Source: Hormiphora californensis
Taxonomy: Eukaryota > Ctenophora > Tentaculata > Cydippida > Pleurobrachiidae
Length of the DNA: 64,000 bases
Direction of reading: 5' to 3'
NCBI GenBank assembly: GCA_020137815.1
Contig: CM035359.1
Span: 6,728,468-6,792,467, forward strand
Positions 1 through 15,100 of this stretch are shown here, in pieces. Each line of letters opens with the position of its first letter. Positions within the stretch are counted from its first letter, which is position 1. The translations under genes and the position numbers were made by a program. Under the pieces are notes generated by a model that was not told where the DNA came from, did no database searches, and saw only the letters and a list, made by a program, of their open reading frames with translations.

Positions 1-106
1 TAATAGACCCGGTCTAATAGATGGTACAATCTGAATGAAAGTCATTCAATTATAAGGTCCCATGATCAGGTCCCCTAAACCACTTCTCACACCTGTCTTT
101 CTTCAG

Positions 107-3100
107 ACCACACCTCCCATCTAAAGATAGAACCGGAGATGGCCCAAGTGTGCGAGAACGGTAACGCTGCCTTCAAATGCCAATACGACAGTAAGCTCTT
201 AATGTATATATCCAGTACCATTTAACTAATCTTAATAATTTAACAACTCTTATACTGTTTTACGGTTACCTATTAGAATAAACTGTTTAACAACCTTAAT
301 AACATTTTGCTTCGAGGATATATTATTATATTACTAGTTAACGTCTTCCTCCGCCCCTACATCTATTTATTGTATGTAAAGCCGGAGTAAAGTCGGATTT
401 TTTGAAGTTGTCACCCCCCTTTTCGTGCGCGGAAAGTTTTTGCGCGTCACATCACATGTTAACGTGTGGTGTGCGCGTCAAAATTGATAAATTTCACATG
501 CGCGGTCATTTTGGGGTGACAACTTCAAAAAATCCGACTTTAGCTACTACTGCTTTAAATCAAATAAAATCCAACCTGTTGGTCACTGTAAGCTGTACTA
601 ACGGGTTGCAACTAAAAATCGTTCTGGCCCGAAGCTGTATCTCAAAAAGGAAAAATTCTAGAGCCGTTTAAAACTAGGGACAAGGGTCAGCACACACCAA
701 AGTTAAAATCAAAATTAAAATTTTGATTTTAACGCCGCACACACCAGCGGCCGTTAAAATTTCTCTCCCCCATTCTAAAAGTAACGATCTCGCGCGCCAG
801 TTTGACGGCGTGTTAAAATTTTAACACCCGTCAAACATTGTATAAACCACCCTCTCTGAATTATTATAAATCCTGTCCAGGCATGATTGAGAGTATTGTT
901 GAGTGGAGGAAGGATAACGAGACGATAAGAAACAACAGGAAATATCAAATAGATGGAGCTTCCCTCGTCGTCCAATGGGTAATATATCACTCAAATAACC
1001 AGTTATGAACCATATGTGATGCCCTCAATGAATTGAACAACATCAATTGTGCTACCCTCCATGACTAACAACATGTGTTACAATCCCCCCATGATTAACA
1101 ACTTGTGTCACTAGGTAACACACTAACACCATGTGTCAATAGGTAAATGAAATGGATGAAGGTAATTATACGTGTGTAACACAGGGAACGAACGATACCA
1201 TCCGAACTGCTGATGCCATGCTCAAAATGACACGTAAGCAGCTCGATGACAGTGTTTATGATTAGTTTGAACAACAATAAACAAATTAAATTAGCAACAA
1301 CGTGCAATAGATAATATGTTATGGAAACAAATGGATAAGATAGTTTGAATCACACAATTCAGCAATTATAATTTAAGAAGCTTCAGGTATAATGCGGTCA
1401 CGGTATATAGCGCACAAAAAATCAGCAAAATATAGCAAAAATATCTCCGAATAGAATATAGTGTCATTGTTTTACAGTTAAATAGTGTTAGTAACGAAAA
1501 GTTTTTTTCAAAATCATGTTTAATGGACAATAGGGGCAGGATCGTTATACAGTCAGATCCCGACTTGGCGATTTATCGGGCAAATACATTTTACAATTTA
1601 GCCGATGTAGGGAATTACAATGTAATTTACATAATATAATTATTTAATTTATATTGATAAACCGGGTACCCCAATTTACTGGGCTAAGCATTTTGACATT
1701 TTAGTATGGTAATATGGAGCTTTCCATGCTCTGAATCTCTCGCTATCTTAAAAGAAGGAATAGTTTCTGTTGCAGTCGATGGTTTATACAGTTCCTCCGA
1801 AGTAGAGAACGCGAATTCGTCGTTTGAGCTTTGAAAGCGTTTTCATGTTGGCAGTTCGGACCTGAGAGGTGTTCGAGAATTATTTTTCGACTAAATAAAT
1901 GGTTTATGAGAAATGCAAATATTGTTCAAATAATTATGATTATAGTTAATCAATTAATTAATTAGTTAATCAATTACATTACCTCTCCATTCATAGCACA
2001 ATAAATGATAGGAGACCACAACGTGCTGGTCTTTGCCATGAACGCAGGAATAGTAGCATGGATTCCTTTCGAAAATGCATCTGTAAAGAATAGTCTGTGA
2101 TAAAGAATTATTTATAAAGGAGTAAACAACATAGTTGGTAACCATGGTAACCTACGTTCGTTGTCGAATGTAACGAGAAGGTTAACCACGGTGTATGGTG
2201 TCCAGCTGATAAAGAAAGACATGATGATGACAGCGATAACGTGAGATATCTTTCTTTCCGCCGCCTGAAGAATTCGATTTGTAAAATCCTAGGAAGGATT
2301 TGGAAAAAAAAGTTAAAATACTGATTGATTATAGCTGTCGGTGCAGTTTGATGATGGAAGTCAAGTAGAGCATCCCGGTAAAGCGGGGTCCACCGATAAT
2401 ACCTTGATGATGTTATGTGATTTCAACCGTGGGAAAAGAGAGATAGATAGAAATACTAAGAGAGAGAAATTAGTGGTCCGCCGATAATACCTTTATGATG
2501 TTATGTGACTTCATGTCTCCAGTGGCAAACTCGTCGCCTGAATTCGCCTGGTCGGTGTTCGGCTCTATTCTACTGGAACCGCTCTGCTCATCAGTCTTGT
2601 TCTTTGAGTTTGACGCTGGAAAAATTATTTTACGATTAAAACAATTTATGAGATTGTCATATGCCCCACGGTTGTCGGTTACCCCGATTTACCAGACACC
2701 CCGATTTGCCGTGCAAAACCCTATTACCCGAGGATCCCGGTAAATCGGGGTCCGACTGTACTAGTACGAGAGAAGCTGTGCAGTAATCACCTAGTGTAGC
2801 AGAAGTGCGATTCTGAGAGTTTGTGGCTGATGTTATGTTCGTTTCCATGGTCCTCTCAGCCTGTTGTCCAACGACAAAGTTCTCCTCATAAACATCAACC
2901 GCTTGTTTCACAAAGAAGAGAATTCTGAAAAGGATCACTTCAGTTTCATTCAGAATGGGTGTGATGAAAACGATCAGAGCTGGTTTGTTTGTCTGTCCCA
3001 GCATTTTATTATGGATAAATCCTTTTCCATGCCAATCATATCAAAGGGCATAGATACCAGCTTTGATATGATTGTGCGGATCGATGATTCGTATGTTATA

Positions 3101-6100
3101 AACATTGTGATTGGTTTTGATGGGGTTTCCAAATAGGTCTTACCTGTTATAGCAGAAAGCGATAACAAAGAGAGGAATGAAGTACCCGGTGCACATCATA
3201 CAAATAATGTAAATGAAATCCTCTTTGTTTTTCGTTTCCCAGGTTATGGAGTTGGAAATTCCAATTCCTGCAGAAATCGAAATATCAAATCGTGTGGTAC
3301 AAGTGTAACGAACAATCAGATATGGTTTGCATGGGGTAATTGGGACTATAGTGTGAAGTTAAATTGGTTGGAGTTTGGAATAATGATCATTTTCAAACAG
3401 TAAGTAAATCAAATAATTTACCTTCTCCATTCCATTTCGCAATTCCATAGAAAGGGAGAGATGCGTAGATAACGTTGAAGACCCATAGGAAGGAGCAGCA
3501 TTTTACTGCAGTAGGCTCCGTAAAGGGAAACCGCTGTCGTGGCGTCACTCTGTGTGTAAAAAGCGGATTCATAATTAATTAATCCATTTGAAGTTACATA
3601 TATATGATTGATTTGATATTCTCGATTGTTAGATACAAGACCACCTGCACTAAGCCACGTTACGTTATTGTCAGAACTTCTCGGGGAGCAAAATCGATTT
3701 CTAAACCACTTAGACATTTATCACAGCTGGTTACAAACCTAATATAGCCCTAACAACTGTAATATTTTCCAATTCTCTAGAAGTATAAACCCACGTTAAT
3801 ATTAATATAAAGTACCTGAGATATCTTTCAATGGATACCAAAGCAAGAAGAGACATTGCCATGAGACCACAGCTGGTCACGACAAACGCTTCGAATCCTC
3901 GACCCATCTCTCCAAATACCCACTTCACTGCAAAACAGAATCGTGATGATCATCAATCATCATTCATCAATCGTCATGTCTTGCAAAACAGAATTTTGAT
4001 GAGACATGAATGAGATATATGCTATTTGTTTTTTTTCCTAGTTTTCACTACGGCTATATTCTGCTATACTCACTTGAATATCCGGAAATAACAACCATGG
4101 GTTCTCCAATGGTTGCTATGATCAGGTTGGTGACCGCCAAATGGGTCAAAATTATCCGTAGAGGTGCTCCAAGGGGCTTCTCCTTCAAGAACGTGTAAAT
4201 CACCAACGCGTTGCCTGATGGGAAGATATCAATTAATGAATTAATGAAAACAGGTTTTAATCCAACAAACAATATAACTATAGCTACTTCAATTTACAAT
4301 AGCACTTGTGTCAGTGATATTGCAGCTTTATCGAAAGTCCCTGCAACTATTTGGTGAGATTTACCTGCGATGCTGCCCAGTGCGTTGAGTGCCAGTAAAC
4401 TTGCCAGGGAGTACACCACTTTAGGGTCCTCCCCTACCACTGCATCTGTATCCACAGTTGCTGTTGTCATATTTAATATATCGGGTTCGATGCTAGAGTC
4501 AGGACGAATATTAAACATAGACCTATAACAAAGATCAGAAGGTAAGCACATATAGATCGTGCAATACTAGCAATCAACTAATGGTAAACCTGCATTTTAC
4601 TACTTAATATAACAAAACAAGTACTACTAATACAGTCGGATCCCGATTTACCGGGTCCCGATATACCGGAACCCCGATTTACCGGGAAAACCCTTTCCTT
4701 CGAGCATACCGGTAAATCGGGATCCGACTGCAGTACTATCTTATTGCTCTGTTACTGAGCAATATTATAAGCTCTAATTATTATGATTATTATGATTATT
4801 ATTCCTAGAAAACCTAGAAAACCACATCGCTATAAAAGACCACTGACCAGAGTATATTGCCTATCTTGTGGCATAGGAGCTACAAATATCATTATAGGCA
4901 ATGTTGCACATATGATAATTAATAGAAAGAAAGATAGCAGCTGCAGCTCCACCAACCATAAAGCTATAATTGGTATTCCAATAATTTACAACAAGTGCGG
5001 TGGGCGGACTCTAGTGCTAACGGACTCTATATCTAAACCCAAGGAGAACTCTATATCTAACCCTAACCTTTACCCTAACCCCTAACCTCGAACCCAAATA
5101 ACGGCCCTAACACTTCTAAATTAGTATAGAGGTACAGCAAACTCTCGTTTCCGGCCTAACGGCCGAAATCTCGAGTTCGCTTTTCGTGATTTTAGCACTA
5201 GAGTCCGCACACCAAATCAAGGTCCGGTAAATCGAGGTCCGGTAAATCGAGGTCTGGTAAATCGAGGTATGGTAAATCGAGGTCCGGTAAATCGAGGTCT
5301 GGTAAATCGAGGTCCGATAAACCAAGGTCTGGTAAACCAAGGTCCGGTAAATCAAGGTCCGGTAAATCGAGGTCTGGTAAATCGAGGTATGGTAAATCGA
5401 GGTCCGGTAAATCGAGGTGTGGTAAATCGAGGTCCGATAAACCAAGGTCCGGTAAATCTTTGTCCGGTAAACCAAGGTCTGGTAAATCGAGGTTTGCCTA
5501 TACTAAGTGGTAAAGAAAGATTCAAGAAATATATAGAGTGCAGAGTTATTGGAAACCGGTGGAGATGCATTTAGATTCCCAAAAACTACTGCGTGTTCAT
5601 TCGTCTCCCATCTCCCCTATGGCCTATATGCATTTAAATTCCAGTACTTAATTATGCAACTAAATTTTCTCATGGTAATAAAATCTGTGATTATAAGATT
5701 AGTCACAAAAAAAGCTAGAATTTATGCATGTTATAAATCTAGATTTTCAGACAGTCTCGGAATTGCTAAAATTTAAATAGAATTGAAACAGGTGGAGTGA
5801 AAACAATTTTTTGTTTCTCTTGTTATAGCCACAATATGTATAGCTATGATAGGGGAAAGCAGTCTTGCCTGAATCTCAGCTCAGGTTCAGGGCTATAATT
5901 CTTGGCTATTCTTTGAAAATTCCCTATGAAGTAGCCGTCACTGAACCCTAAGATCTCAGGTCTCAGGGGCAAATAGCCGTGACCTGATTGATTCAGGCAC
6001 GACTGTTTTCCCCGAGTGTATCTAGAGAGTAGAGTGACTTGTCAAGTACAAGTAATTACTTGACAAGCCACTCTACTAGTAAGGGGTGGTCTAGACACCT

Positions 6101-9100
6101 GTTCTAGTTGTTGAGAAACAACAATGTACTCTACGGAACGATCTTTTCATAGAAAATCTTTTCAAAGAAAAAAAGAGTAAAAAGTAGTTTTCACCAGATA
6201 CTAAACCAGATAACTAACAGATATAACTAACAATTATCTAAACGGATACTAAACTGAATTTATTGAAAATGTATATATTTTCCAGGTGTTCCCTATGCTG
6301 AGATACCCTCCGAACACATTAACTGCCAGTACGGAGACCGAGTAATGATTCAATGTGATCACAGCGACGACAGTAAGGTGAGAGCTGATTGACAGCAGTT
6401 GTCATTTGTAGCATATATCTACATATTAAGCATTTTATTCTTAATAATGAGATCTGAGCAAGAATTAAAATAGGGAAGAAAATCGAAAAAGGGGTTTGGT
6501 AGTTAGTGGACAGTGGTATAATATAGCTCCGAGCATGGCAAACCCAGTATTTTCGATTTTCTTCCCTATTTAATTCTTGCTCAGATCTCATTATTCAGAA
6601 TAATCAATTAATCTACCCGAGTATGTGTGAGATTCAGCTGTTGTTCAGAGCGCGTGAGTGTGTATCAGCACCAGAAGCGAGGAAATGTCAAAATTACATA
6701 CAGTCGGACCCCGATTTAGGGACACCCTCGGGGGAAAAGCTCTTGTCCACTAAATCGGGGTGTCCACTAAATCGGGGTCAAATAAGGTTAAATTCCTATA
6801 TCGGGGGGAAAAAATCCTGTCCCTAAATCGGGGTGCCACTAAATCGGGGGTCCCTAAATCGGGGTCCGACTGTACTTCTTTTAAGCATTTATAAAATGAA
6901 TAATCTTATAATGCCACAAAGAATGTGGTTCCATTGTTAACTATCAAATATCAATAATATTATTATATTACCGACAAAATATAACACTTTCATAGCAATA
7001 ATAATCCAACAACCACGGTCATTTCCTGTTAAGAAGATACATCTTGAATAAAATATATGTGTATACATACATAAAATGTATACATTATATTATTGCGACG
7101 ATCGTGGGAGTAAAAGAAAATGAATTGAATTGCATATTGAATAAACAACAGTGGGAGTGGGAGCTGTATGCAGCATAAAATACATAAGCCAAAGCTTTGC
7201 AAGGAGAGGCTCAATACAGCCAAAGAGGGGTGCAATTAATTTTATCGGACGGGTACACTATTTCTCTTTTTCATTCGAGCTCCTCCGTTTGCAGTAAGAG
7301 ATAGTAAAAGCAAGAATAAAAGCTTGATAGAACATATCAGGAAAGTGCCCGCACCTAAATATCATCTGTTATGTCTTGAGTTTTTATTGGTCCGTGCATG
7401 GAGTAATTAGGCCACGAGAACAAGGCAACTGCTAAACTGCCGAGAGCGCTATGATATCCGTATCGGTATAGATCAGAAACAGAGTTATATTCGTGAATAT
7501 TCGGACGCCAATGTACCGAGATGCTCGGGGAGTAATTGCAGTGTATGTAGGGGATGACATGATGAATATGCTGTTTTTTCTTGGAACCAGAGCATTCATC
7601 ATCTGGCAAAGAGGGCTTAGCCATGATCATAATTCCATCAGCCTTTTGCGGGATAATTTCTGCAGTCATTGCAGTAGGGGGAGAAGCTTTAAGAAGACAA
7701 AACCATTGCGACACTCAGCTCAGGTGTTCCAGCTATCTGTATTAATTACAAAGCCATATGTTTCAACTTTCATTCATCATACATGCACAATATGTAATTT
7801 ATTATTGAGAAGTCGAGTTCTATAGAAGCAATTTCCTATAGGAATTCCTTCTGCAAATCTTCCCGAAAAGCTCGCCTGTCATTTCTCTCTTTTTCTCTCT
7901 CCATGAACCAATTGAAACCAGCTATTGCATCATGGTCATAAACTCCTATCCCTGCAATGCTTCCAGAAGTTTTAATGCTGTCAGGTATAACACACGTACT
8001 TTTCGCTGGTAGTTATTATAGGAGTCATCTTTTGAAACCACTATCATTCAGGTAGGCGGTAAATGTTAACCAGATCTGAGAGAAAACGTACGTGCAAAAC
8101 CACGTTTTTGTCCATAACTCAGGCATTTCTTGACCAATTTCCAAAATCTTGGGTGCGTTGGAAAGAGGACATTGAGCTCTTTCAAATGAGCCCAATAAAA
8201 CTAAAATCGGCGCTAAATGCGCGGCGTCATGGCGCAAAATGCGCGTTTTCGCCACCACGCCGCGCAATTTGCGCCAATTTTTATTTTCTTGAGCTCATTT
8301 GATAGATCTCAATGTCCTCTTTCCAATGAGCCAAAGATTTTGCAAATTGGTCAAGAAATGGCTGAGTTATGGGCAAAAACGTGCGAAATTCTCACAGATC
8401 TGGTTAACATTTACCGCCTACCTATCATTCAGGCTTGAAAAATGAAACAAAGCCTGTATGGCGGCGCCCATTATAACCCAATTTGACAGTGCGCTCAGAT
8501 GGGGTCAGCGGCGCCAGACAGAACAAAGCTAAAGCACATATGAAGCAAACTGTTATAAAGCCGGGCCATAAAGCTAGTAAAGTTGATATTTAATTAATTA
8601 GTATGGTATCTTCATGCGTCAAACCGAAATCTTTCAATGCCTTAAATCGTATTGACCTATTTCAATGCTGATCGACAGATTCGATAAACTCGATATAATT
8701 AATAGATGATTAATAGGTCTTCACAAAATGTCAAACGTGTAAATATTTTTCTCTGCCCCCCTCTCTCTCCCTCTCAATCTGGCTCTCTTCTCATTCTTTG
8801 TCCATTTTCACTCGTAACTATATGCTCTATGAATGTATGATATATGTGAGTCATGACTCGCATAATATATTGCAGTGCAACATACACTATAAGACAGGTG
8901 TGAGAAGTAAAACAATTTTCTAGAACTTCCAAAATTTCCTTCCTGTGTTCAAAAGCTGAGCAGCATGCAGGCCCCCCACGAAAGGAACCACCCTACCATA
9001 TAGCTTCTCCTGAAAGGAACCACCCTACCATATAGCTTCTCCTGAAAGGAACCACCCTACCATATAGCTTCTCCTGAAAGGAACCACCCTACCATATAGC

Positions 9101-12100
9101 TTCTCCTGAAAGGAACCACCCTACCATATAGCTTCTCCTGAAAGGAACCACCCTACCATATAGCTTCTCCTGAAAGGAACCACCCTACCATATAGCTTCT
9201 CCTGAAAGGAACCACCCTACCATATAGCTTCTCCTGAAAGGAACCACCCTACCATATAGCTTCTCCTGAAAGGAACCACCCTACCATATAGCTTCTCCTG
9301 AAAGGAACCACCCTACCATATAGCTTCTCCTGAAAGGAACCACCCTACCATATAGCTTCTCCTGAAAGGAACCACCCTACCATATAGCTTCTCCTGAAAG
9401 GAACCACCCTACCATATAGCTTCTCCTGAAAGGAACCACCCTACCATATAGCTTCTCCTGAAAGGAACCACCCTACCATATAGCTTCTCCTGAAAGGAAC
9501 CACCCTACCATATAGCTTCTCCTGAAAGGAACCACCCTACCATATAGCTTCTCCTGAAAGGAACCACCCTACCATATAGCTTCTCCTGAAAGGAACCACC
9601 CTACCATATAGCTACTCCTGAAAGGAACCACCCTACCATATAGCTACTCCTGAAAGGAACCACCCTACCATATAGCTACTCCTGAAAGGAACCACCCTAC
9701 CATATAGCTACTCCTGAAAGGAACCACCCTACCATATAGCTACTCCTGAAAGGAACCACCCTACCATATAGCTACTCCTGAAAGGAACCACCCTACCATA
9801 TACTACCTAACCCTACATATAGCTACTCCTGAAAGGAACCACCCTACCATATAGCTACTCCTGAAAGGAACCACCCTACCATATAGCTACTCCTGAAAGG
9901 AACCACCCTACCATATAGCTACTCCTGAAAGGAACCACCCTACCATATAGCTACTCCTGAAAGGAACCACCCTACCATATAGCTACTCCTGAAAGGAACC
10001 ACCCTACCATATAGCTACTCCTGAAAGGAACCACCCTACCATATAGCTACTCCTGAAAGGAACCACCCTACCATATAGCTACTCCTGAAAGGAACCACCC
10101 TACCATATAGCTACTCCTGAAAGGAACCACCCTACCATATAGCTACTCCTGAAAGGAACCACCCTACCATATAGCTACTCCTGAAAGGAACCACCCTACC
10201 ATATAGCTACTCCTGAAAGGAACCACCCTACCATATAGCTACTCCTGAAAGGAACCACCCTACCATATAGCTACTCCTGAAAGGAACCACCCTACCATAT
10301 AGCTACTCCTGAAAGGAACCACCCTACCATATAGCTACTCCTGAAAGGAACCACCCTACCATATAGCTACTCCTGAAAGGAACCACCCTACCATATAGCT
10401 ACTCCTGAAAGGAACCACCCTACCATATAGCTACTCCTGAAAGGAACCACCCTACCATATAGCTACTCCTGAAAGGAACCACCCTACCATATAGCTACTC
10501 CTGAAAGGAACCACCCTACCATATAGCTACTCCTGAAAGGAACCACCCTACCATATAGCTACTCCTGAAAGGAACCACCCTACCATATAGCTACTCCTGA
10601 AAGGAACCACCCTACCATATAGCTACTCCTGAAAGGAACCACCCTACCATATAGCTACTCCTGAAAGGAACCACCCTACCATATAGCTACTCCTGAAAGG
10701 AACCACCCTACCATATAGCTACTCCTGAAAGGAACCACCCTACCATATAGCTTACTCCTGAAAGGAACCACCCTACCATATAGCTTACTCCTGAAAGGAA
10801 CCACCCTACCATATAGCTTCTCCTGAAAGGAACCACCCTACCATATAGCTTCTCCTGAAAGGAACCACCCTACCATATAGCTTACTCCTGAAAGGAACCA
10901 CCCTACCATATAGCTTACTCCTGAAAGGAACCACCCTACCATATAGCTACTCCTGAAAGGAACCACCCTACCATATAGCTACTCCTGAAAGGAACCACCC
11001 TACCATATAGCTACTCCTGAAAGGAACCACCCTACCATATAGCTACTCCTGAAAGGAACCACCCTACCATATAGCTACTCCTGAAAGGAACCACCCTACC
11101 ATATAGCTACTCCTGAAAGGAACCACCCTACCATATAGCTACTCCTGAAAGGAACCACCCTACCATATAGCTACTCCTGAAAGGAACCACCCTACCATAT
11201 AGCTACTCCTGAAAGGAACCACCCTACCATATAGCTACTCCTGAAAGGAACCACCCTACCATATAGCTACTCCTGAAAGGAACCACCCTACCATATAGCT
11301 ACTCCTGAAAGGAACCACCCTACCATATAGCTACTCCTGAAAGGAACCACCCTACCATATAGCTACTCCTGAAAGGAACCACCCTACCATATAGCTACTC
11401 CTGAAAGGAACCACCCTACCATATAGCTACTCCTGAAAGGAACCACCCTACCATATAGCTACTCCTGAAAGGAACCACCCTACCATATAGCTACTCCTGA
11501 AAGGAACCACCCTACCATATAGCTACTCCTGAAAGGAACCACCCTACCATATAGCTACTCCTGAAAGGAACCACCCTACCATATAGCTACTCCTGAAAGG
11601 AACCACCCTACCATATAGCTACTCCTGAAAGGAACCACCCTACCATATAGCTACTCCTGAAAGGAACCACCCTACCATATAGCTACTCCTGAAAGGAACC
11701 ACCCTACCATATAGCTACTCCTGAAAGGAACCACCCTACCATATAGCTACTCCTGAAAGGAACCACCCTACCATATAGCTACTCCTGAAAGGAACCACCC
11801 TACCATATAGCTACTCCTGAAAGGAACCACCCTACCATATAGCTACTCCTGAAAGGAACCACCCTACCATATAGCTACTCCTGAAAGGAACCACCCTACC
11901 ATATAGCTACTCCTGAAAGGAACCACCCTACCATATAGCTACTCCTGAAAGGAACCACCCTACCATATAGCTACTCCTGAAAGGAACCACCCTACCATAT
12001 AGCTACTCCTGAAAGGAACCACCCTACCATATAGCTACTCCTGAAAGGAACCACCCTACCATATAGCTACTCCTGAAAGGAACCACCCTACCATATAGCT

Positions 12101-15100
12101 ACTCCTGAAAGGAACCACCCTACCATATAGCTACTCCTGAAAGGAACCACCCTACCATATAGCTACTCCTGAAAGGAACCACCCTACCATATAGCTACTC
12201 CTGAAAGGAACCACCCTACCATATAGCTACTCCTGAAAGGAACCACCCTACCATATAGCTACTCCTGAAAGGAACCACCCTACCATATAGCTACTCCTGA
12301 AAGGAACCACCCTACCATATAGCTACTCCTGAAAGGAACCACCCTACCATATAGCTACTCCTGAAAGGAACCACCCTACCATATAGCTACTCCTGAAAGG
12401 AACCACCCTACCATATAGCTACTCCTGAAAGGAACCACCCTACCATATAGCTACTCCTGAAAGGAACCACCCTACCATATAGCTACTCCTGAAAGGAACC
12501 ACCCTACCATATAGCTACTCCTGAAGGAACCACCCTACCATATAGCTACTCCTGAAAGGAACCACCCTACCATATAGCTACTCCTGAAAGGAACCACCCT
12601 ACCATATAGCTACTCTGAAAGGAACCACCCTACCATATAGCTACTCCTGAAAGGAACCACCCTACCATATAGCTTACTCCTGAAAGGAACCACCCTACCA
12701 TATAGCTACTCCTGAAAGGAACCACCCTACCATATAGCTTCTCCTGAAAGGAACCACCCTACCATATAGCTTCTCCTGAAAGGAACCACCCTACCATATA
12801 GCTATCTCCTGAAAGGAACCACCCTACCATATAGCTTCTCCTGAAAGGAACCACCCTACCATATAGCTACTCCTGAAAGGAACCACCCTACCATATAGCT
12901 ACTCCTGAAAGGAACCACCCTACCATATAGCTACTCCTGAAAGGAACCACCCTACCATATAGCTACTCCTGAAAGGAACCACCCTACCATATAGCTTACT
13001 CCTGAAAGGAACCACCCTACCATATAGCTACTCCTGAAAGGAACCACCCTACCATATAGCTACTCCTGAAAGGAACCACCCTACCATATAGCTACTCCTG
13101 AAAGGAACCACCCTACCATATAGCTACTCCTGAAAGGAACCACCCTACCATATAGCTACTCCTGAAAGGAACCACCCTACCATATAGCTACTCCTGAAAG
13201 GAACCACCCTACCATATAGCTACTCCTGAAAGGAACCACCCTACCATATAGCTACTCCTGAAAGGAACCACCCTACCATATAGCTACTCCTGAAAGGAAC
13301 CACCCTACCATATAGCTACTCCTGAAAGGAACCACCCTACCATATAGCTACTCCTGAAAGGAACCACCCTACCATATAGCTACTCCTGAAAGGAACCACC
13401 CTACCATATAGCTACTCCTGAAAGGAACCACCCTACCATATAGCTACTCCTGAAAGGAACCACCCTACCATATAGCTACTCCTGAAAGGAACCACCCTAC
13501 CATATAGCTACTCCTGAAAGGAACCACCCTACCATATAGCTACTCCTGAAAGGAACCACCCTACCATATAGCTACTCCTGAAAGGAACCACCCTACCATA
13601 TAGCTACTCCTGAAAGGAACCACCCTACCATATAGCTACTCCTGAAAGGAACCACCCTACCATATAGCTACTCCTGAAAGGAACCACCCTACCATATAGC
13701 TACTCCTGAAAGGAACCACCCTACCATATAGCTACTCCTGAAAGGAACCACCCTACCATATAGCTACTCCTGAAAGGAACCACCCTACCATATAGCTACT
13801 CCTGAAAGGAACCACCCTACCATATAGCTTCTCCTGAAAGGAACCACCCTACCATATAGCTACTCCTGAAAGGAACCACCCTACCATATAGCTACTCCTG
13901 AAAGGAACCACCCTACCATATAGCTACTCCTGAAAGGAACCACCCTACCATATAGCTACTCCTGAAAGGAACCAGTACCCTACCATATAGCTACTCCTGA
14001 AAGGAACCACCCTACCATATAGCTACTCCTGAAAGGAACCACCCTACCATATAGCTACTCCTGAAAGGAACCAGTACCCTACCATATAGCTACTCCTGAA
14101 AGGAACCACCCTACCATATAGCTACTCCTGAAAGGAACCACCCTACCATATAGCTACTCCTGAAAGGAACCACCCTACCATATAGCTTCTCCTGAAAGGA
14201 ACCACCCTACCATATAGCTACTCCTGAAAGGAACCAGTACCCTACCATATAGCTTCTCCTGAAAGGAACCACCCTACCATATAGCTACTCCTGAAAGGAA
14301 CCACCCTACCATATAGCTACTCCTGAAAGGAACCACCCTACCATATAGCTTCTCCTGAAAGGAACCAGTACCCTACCATATAGCTTCTCCTGAAAGGAAC
14401 CAGTACCCTACCATATAGCTACTCCTGAAAGGAACCACCCTACCATATAGCTACTCCTGAAAGGAACCACCCTACCATATAGCTACTCCTGAAAGGAACC
14501 ACCCTACCATATAGCTACTCCTGAAAGGAACCACCCTACCATATAGCTTCTCCTGAAAGGAACCACCCTACCATATAGCTACTCCTGAAAGGAACCACCC
14601 TACCATATAGCTACTCCTGAGTGAGCTTATCACTCTCTAACTTTAGGTTGTTCGAAGCTGTATATAGAAAATCATTTTCCTCCTCTCGCGGGTTGTATCC
14701 ACAACTTATTATTAATTAATCATAGCTAATTGATAATCAATTATAACTTATTAGGTAATTAACTTATCATTAGGTAATTAACTAATTGATAATTAACATT
14801 TCAGGTGAGTTGGATGAAGAATGGATTTGAGTTGGAGATGGATGAGCTTAACATGAAGATGGATAATACTGGAATGCTAATTCTCCAACAGGTAACTGCT
14901 CTTCCTTTGGTTACGAAGTCACCCCTTTTATTGGATATACTCCGTGAGCTATATTACGCGGAGAGGTAATTTCATTACCAAGATCTTCGTCCTCCAACTG
15001 TGAGCTTCGGGTACTCTGGAGATTCTAGTATGATAGGGGGTAGCCCTATTAGGAGCTCCGACTGGGGGTTCGTGGGCTGTGAGTGTTTTGGGGTTCTCCT

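Noticed and set aside
5116-5574. Pentapeptide-repeat frames on both strands
   Set aside because: The 15-bp tandem repeat keeps frames open; no start, domain or splice context.
7355-7825. Overlapping frames of 110-119 residues on both strands
   Set aside because: No domain, splice pattern or composition that supports coding; the opposite frames overlap each other in the Ig-gene intron.
8980-14620. CRISPR-like array
   Set aside because: Units are directly adjacent with no unique spacers, and the host is a eukaryote; this is a satellite.
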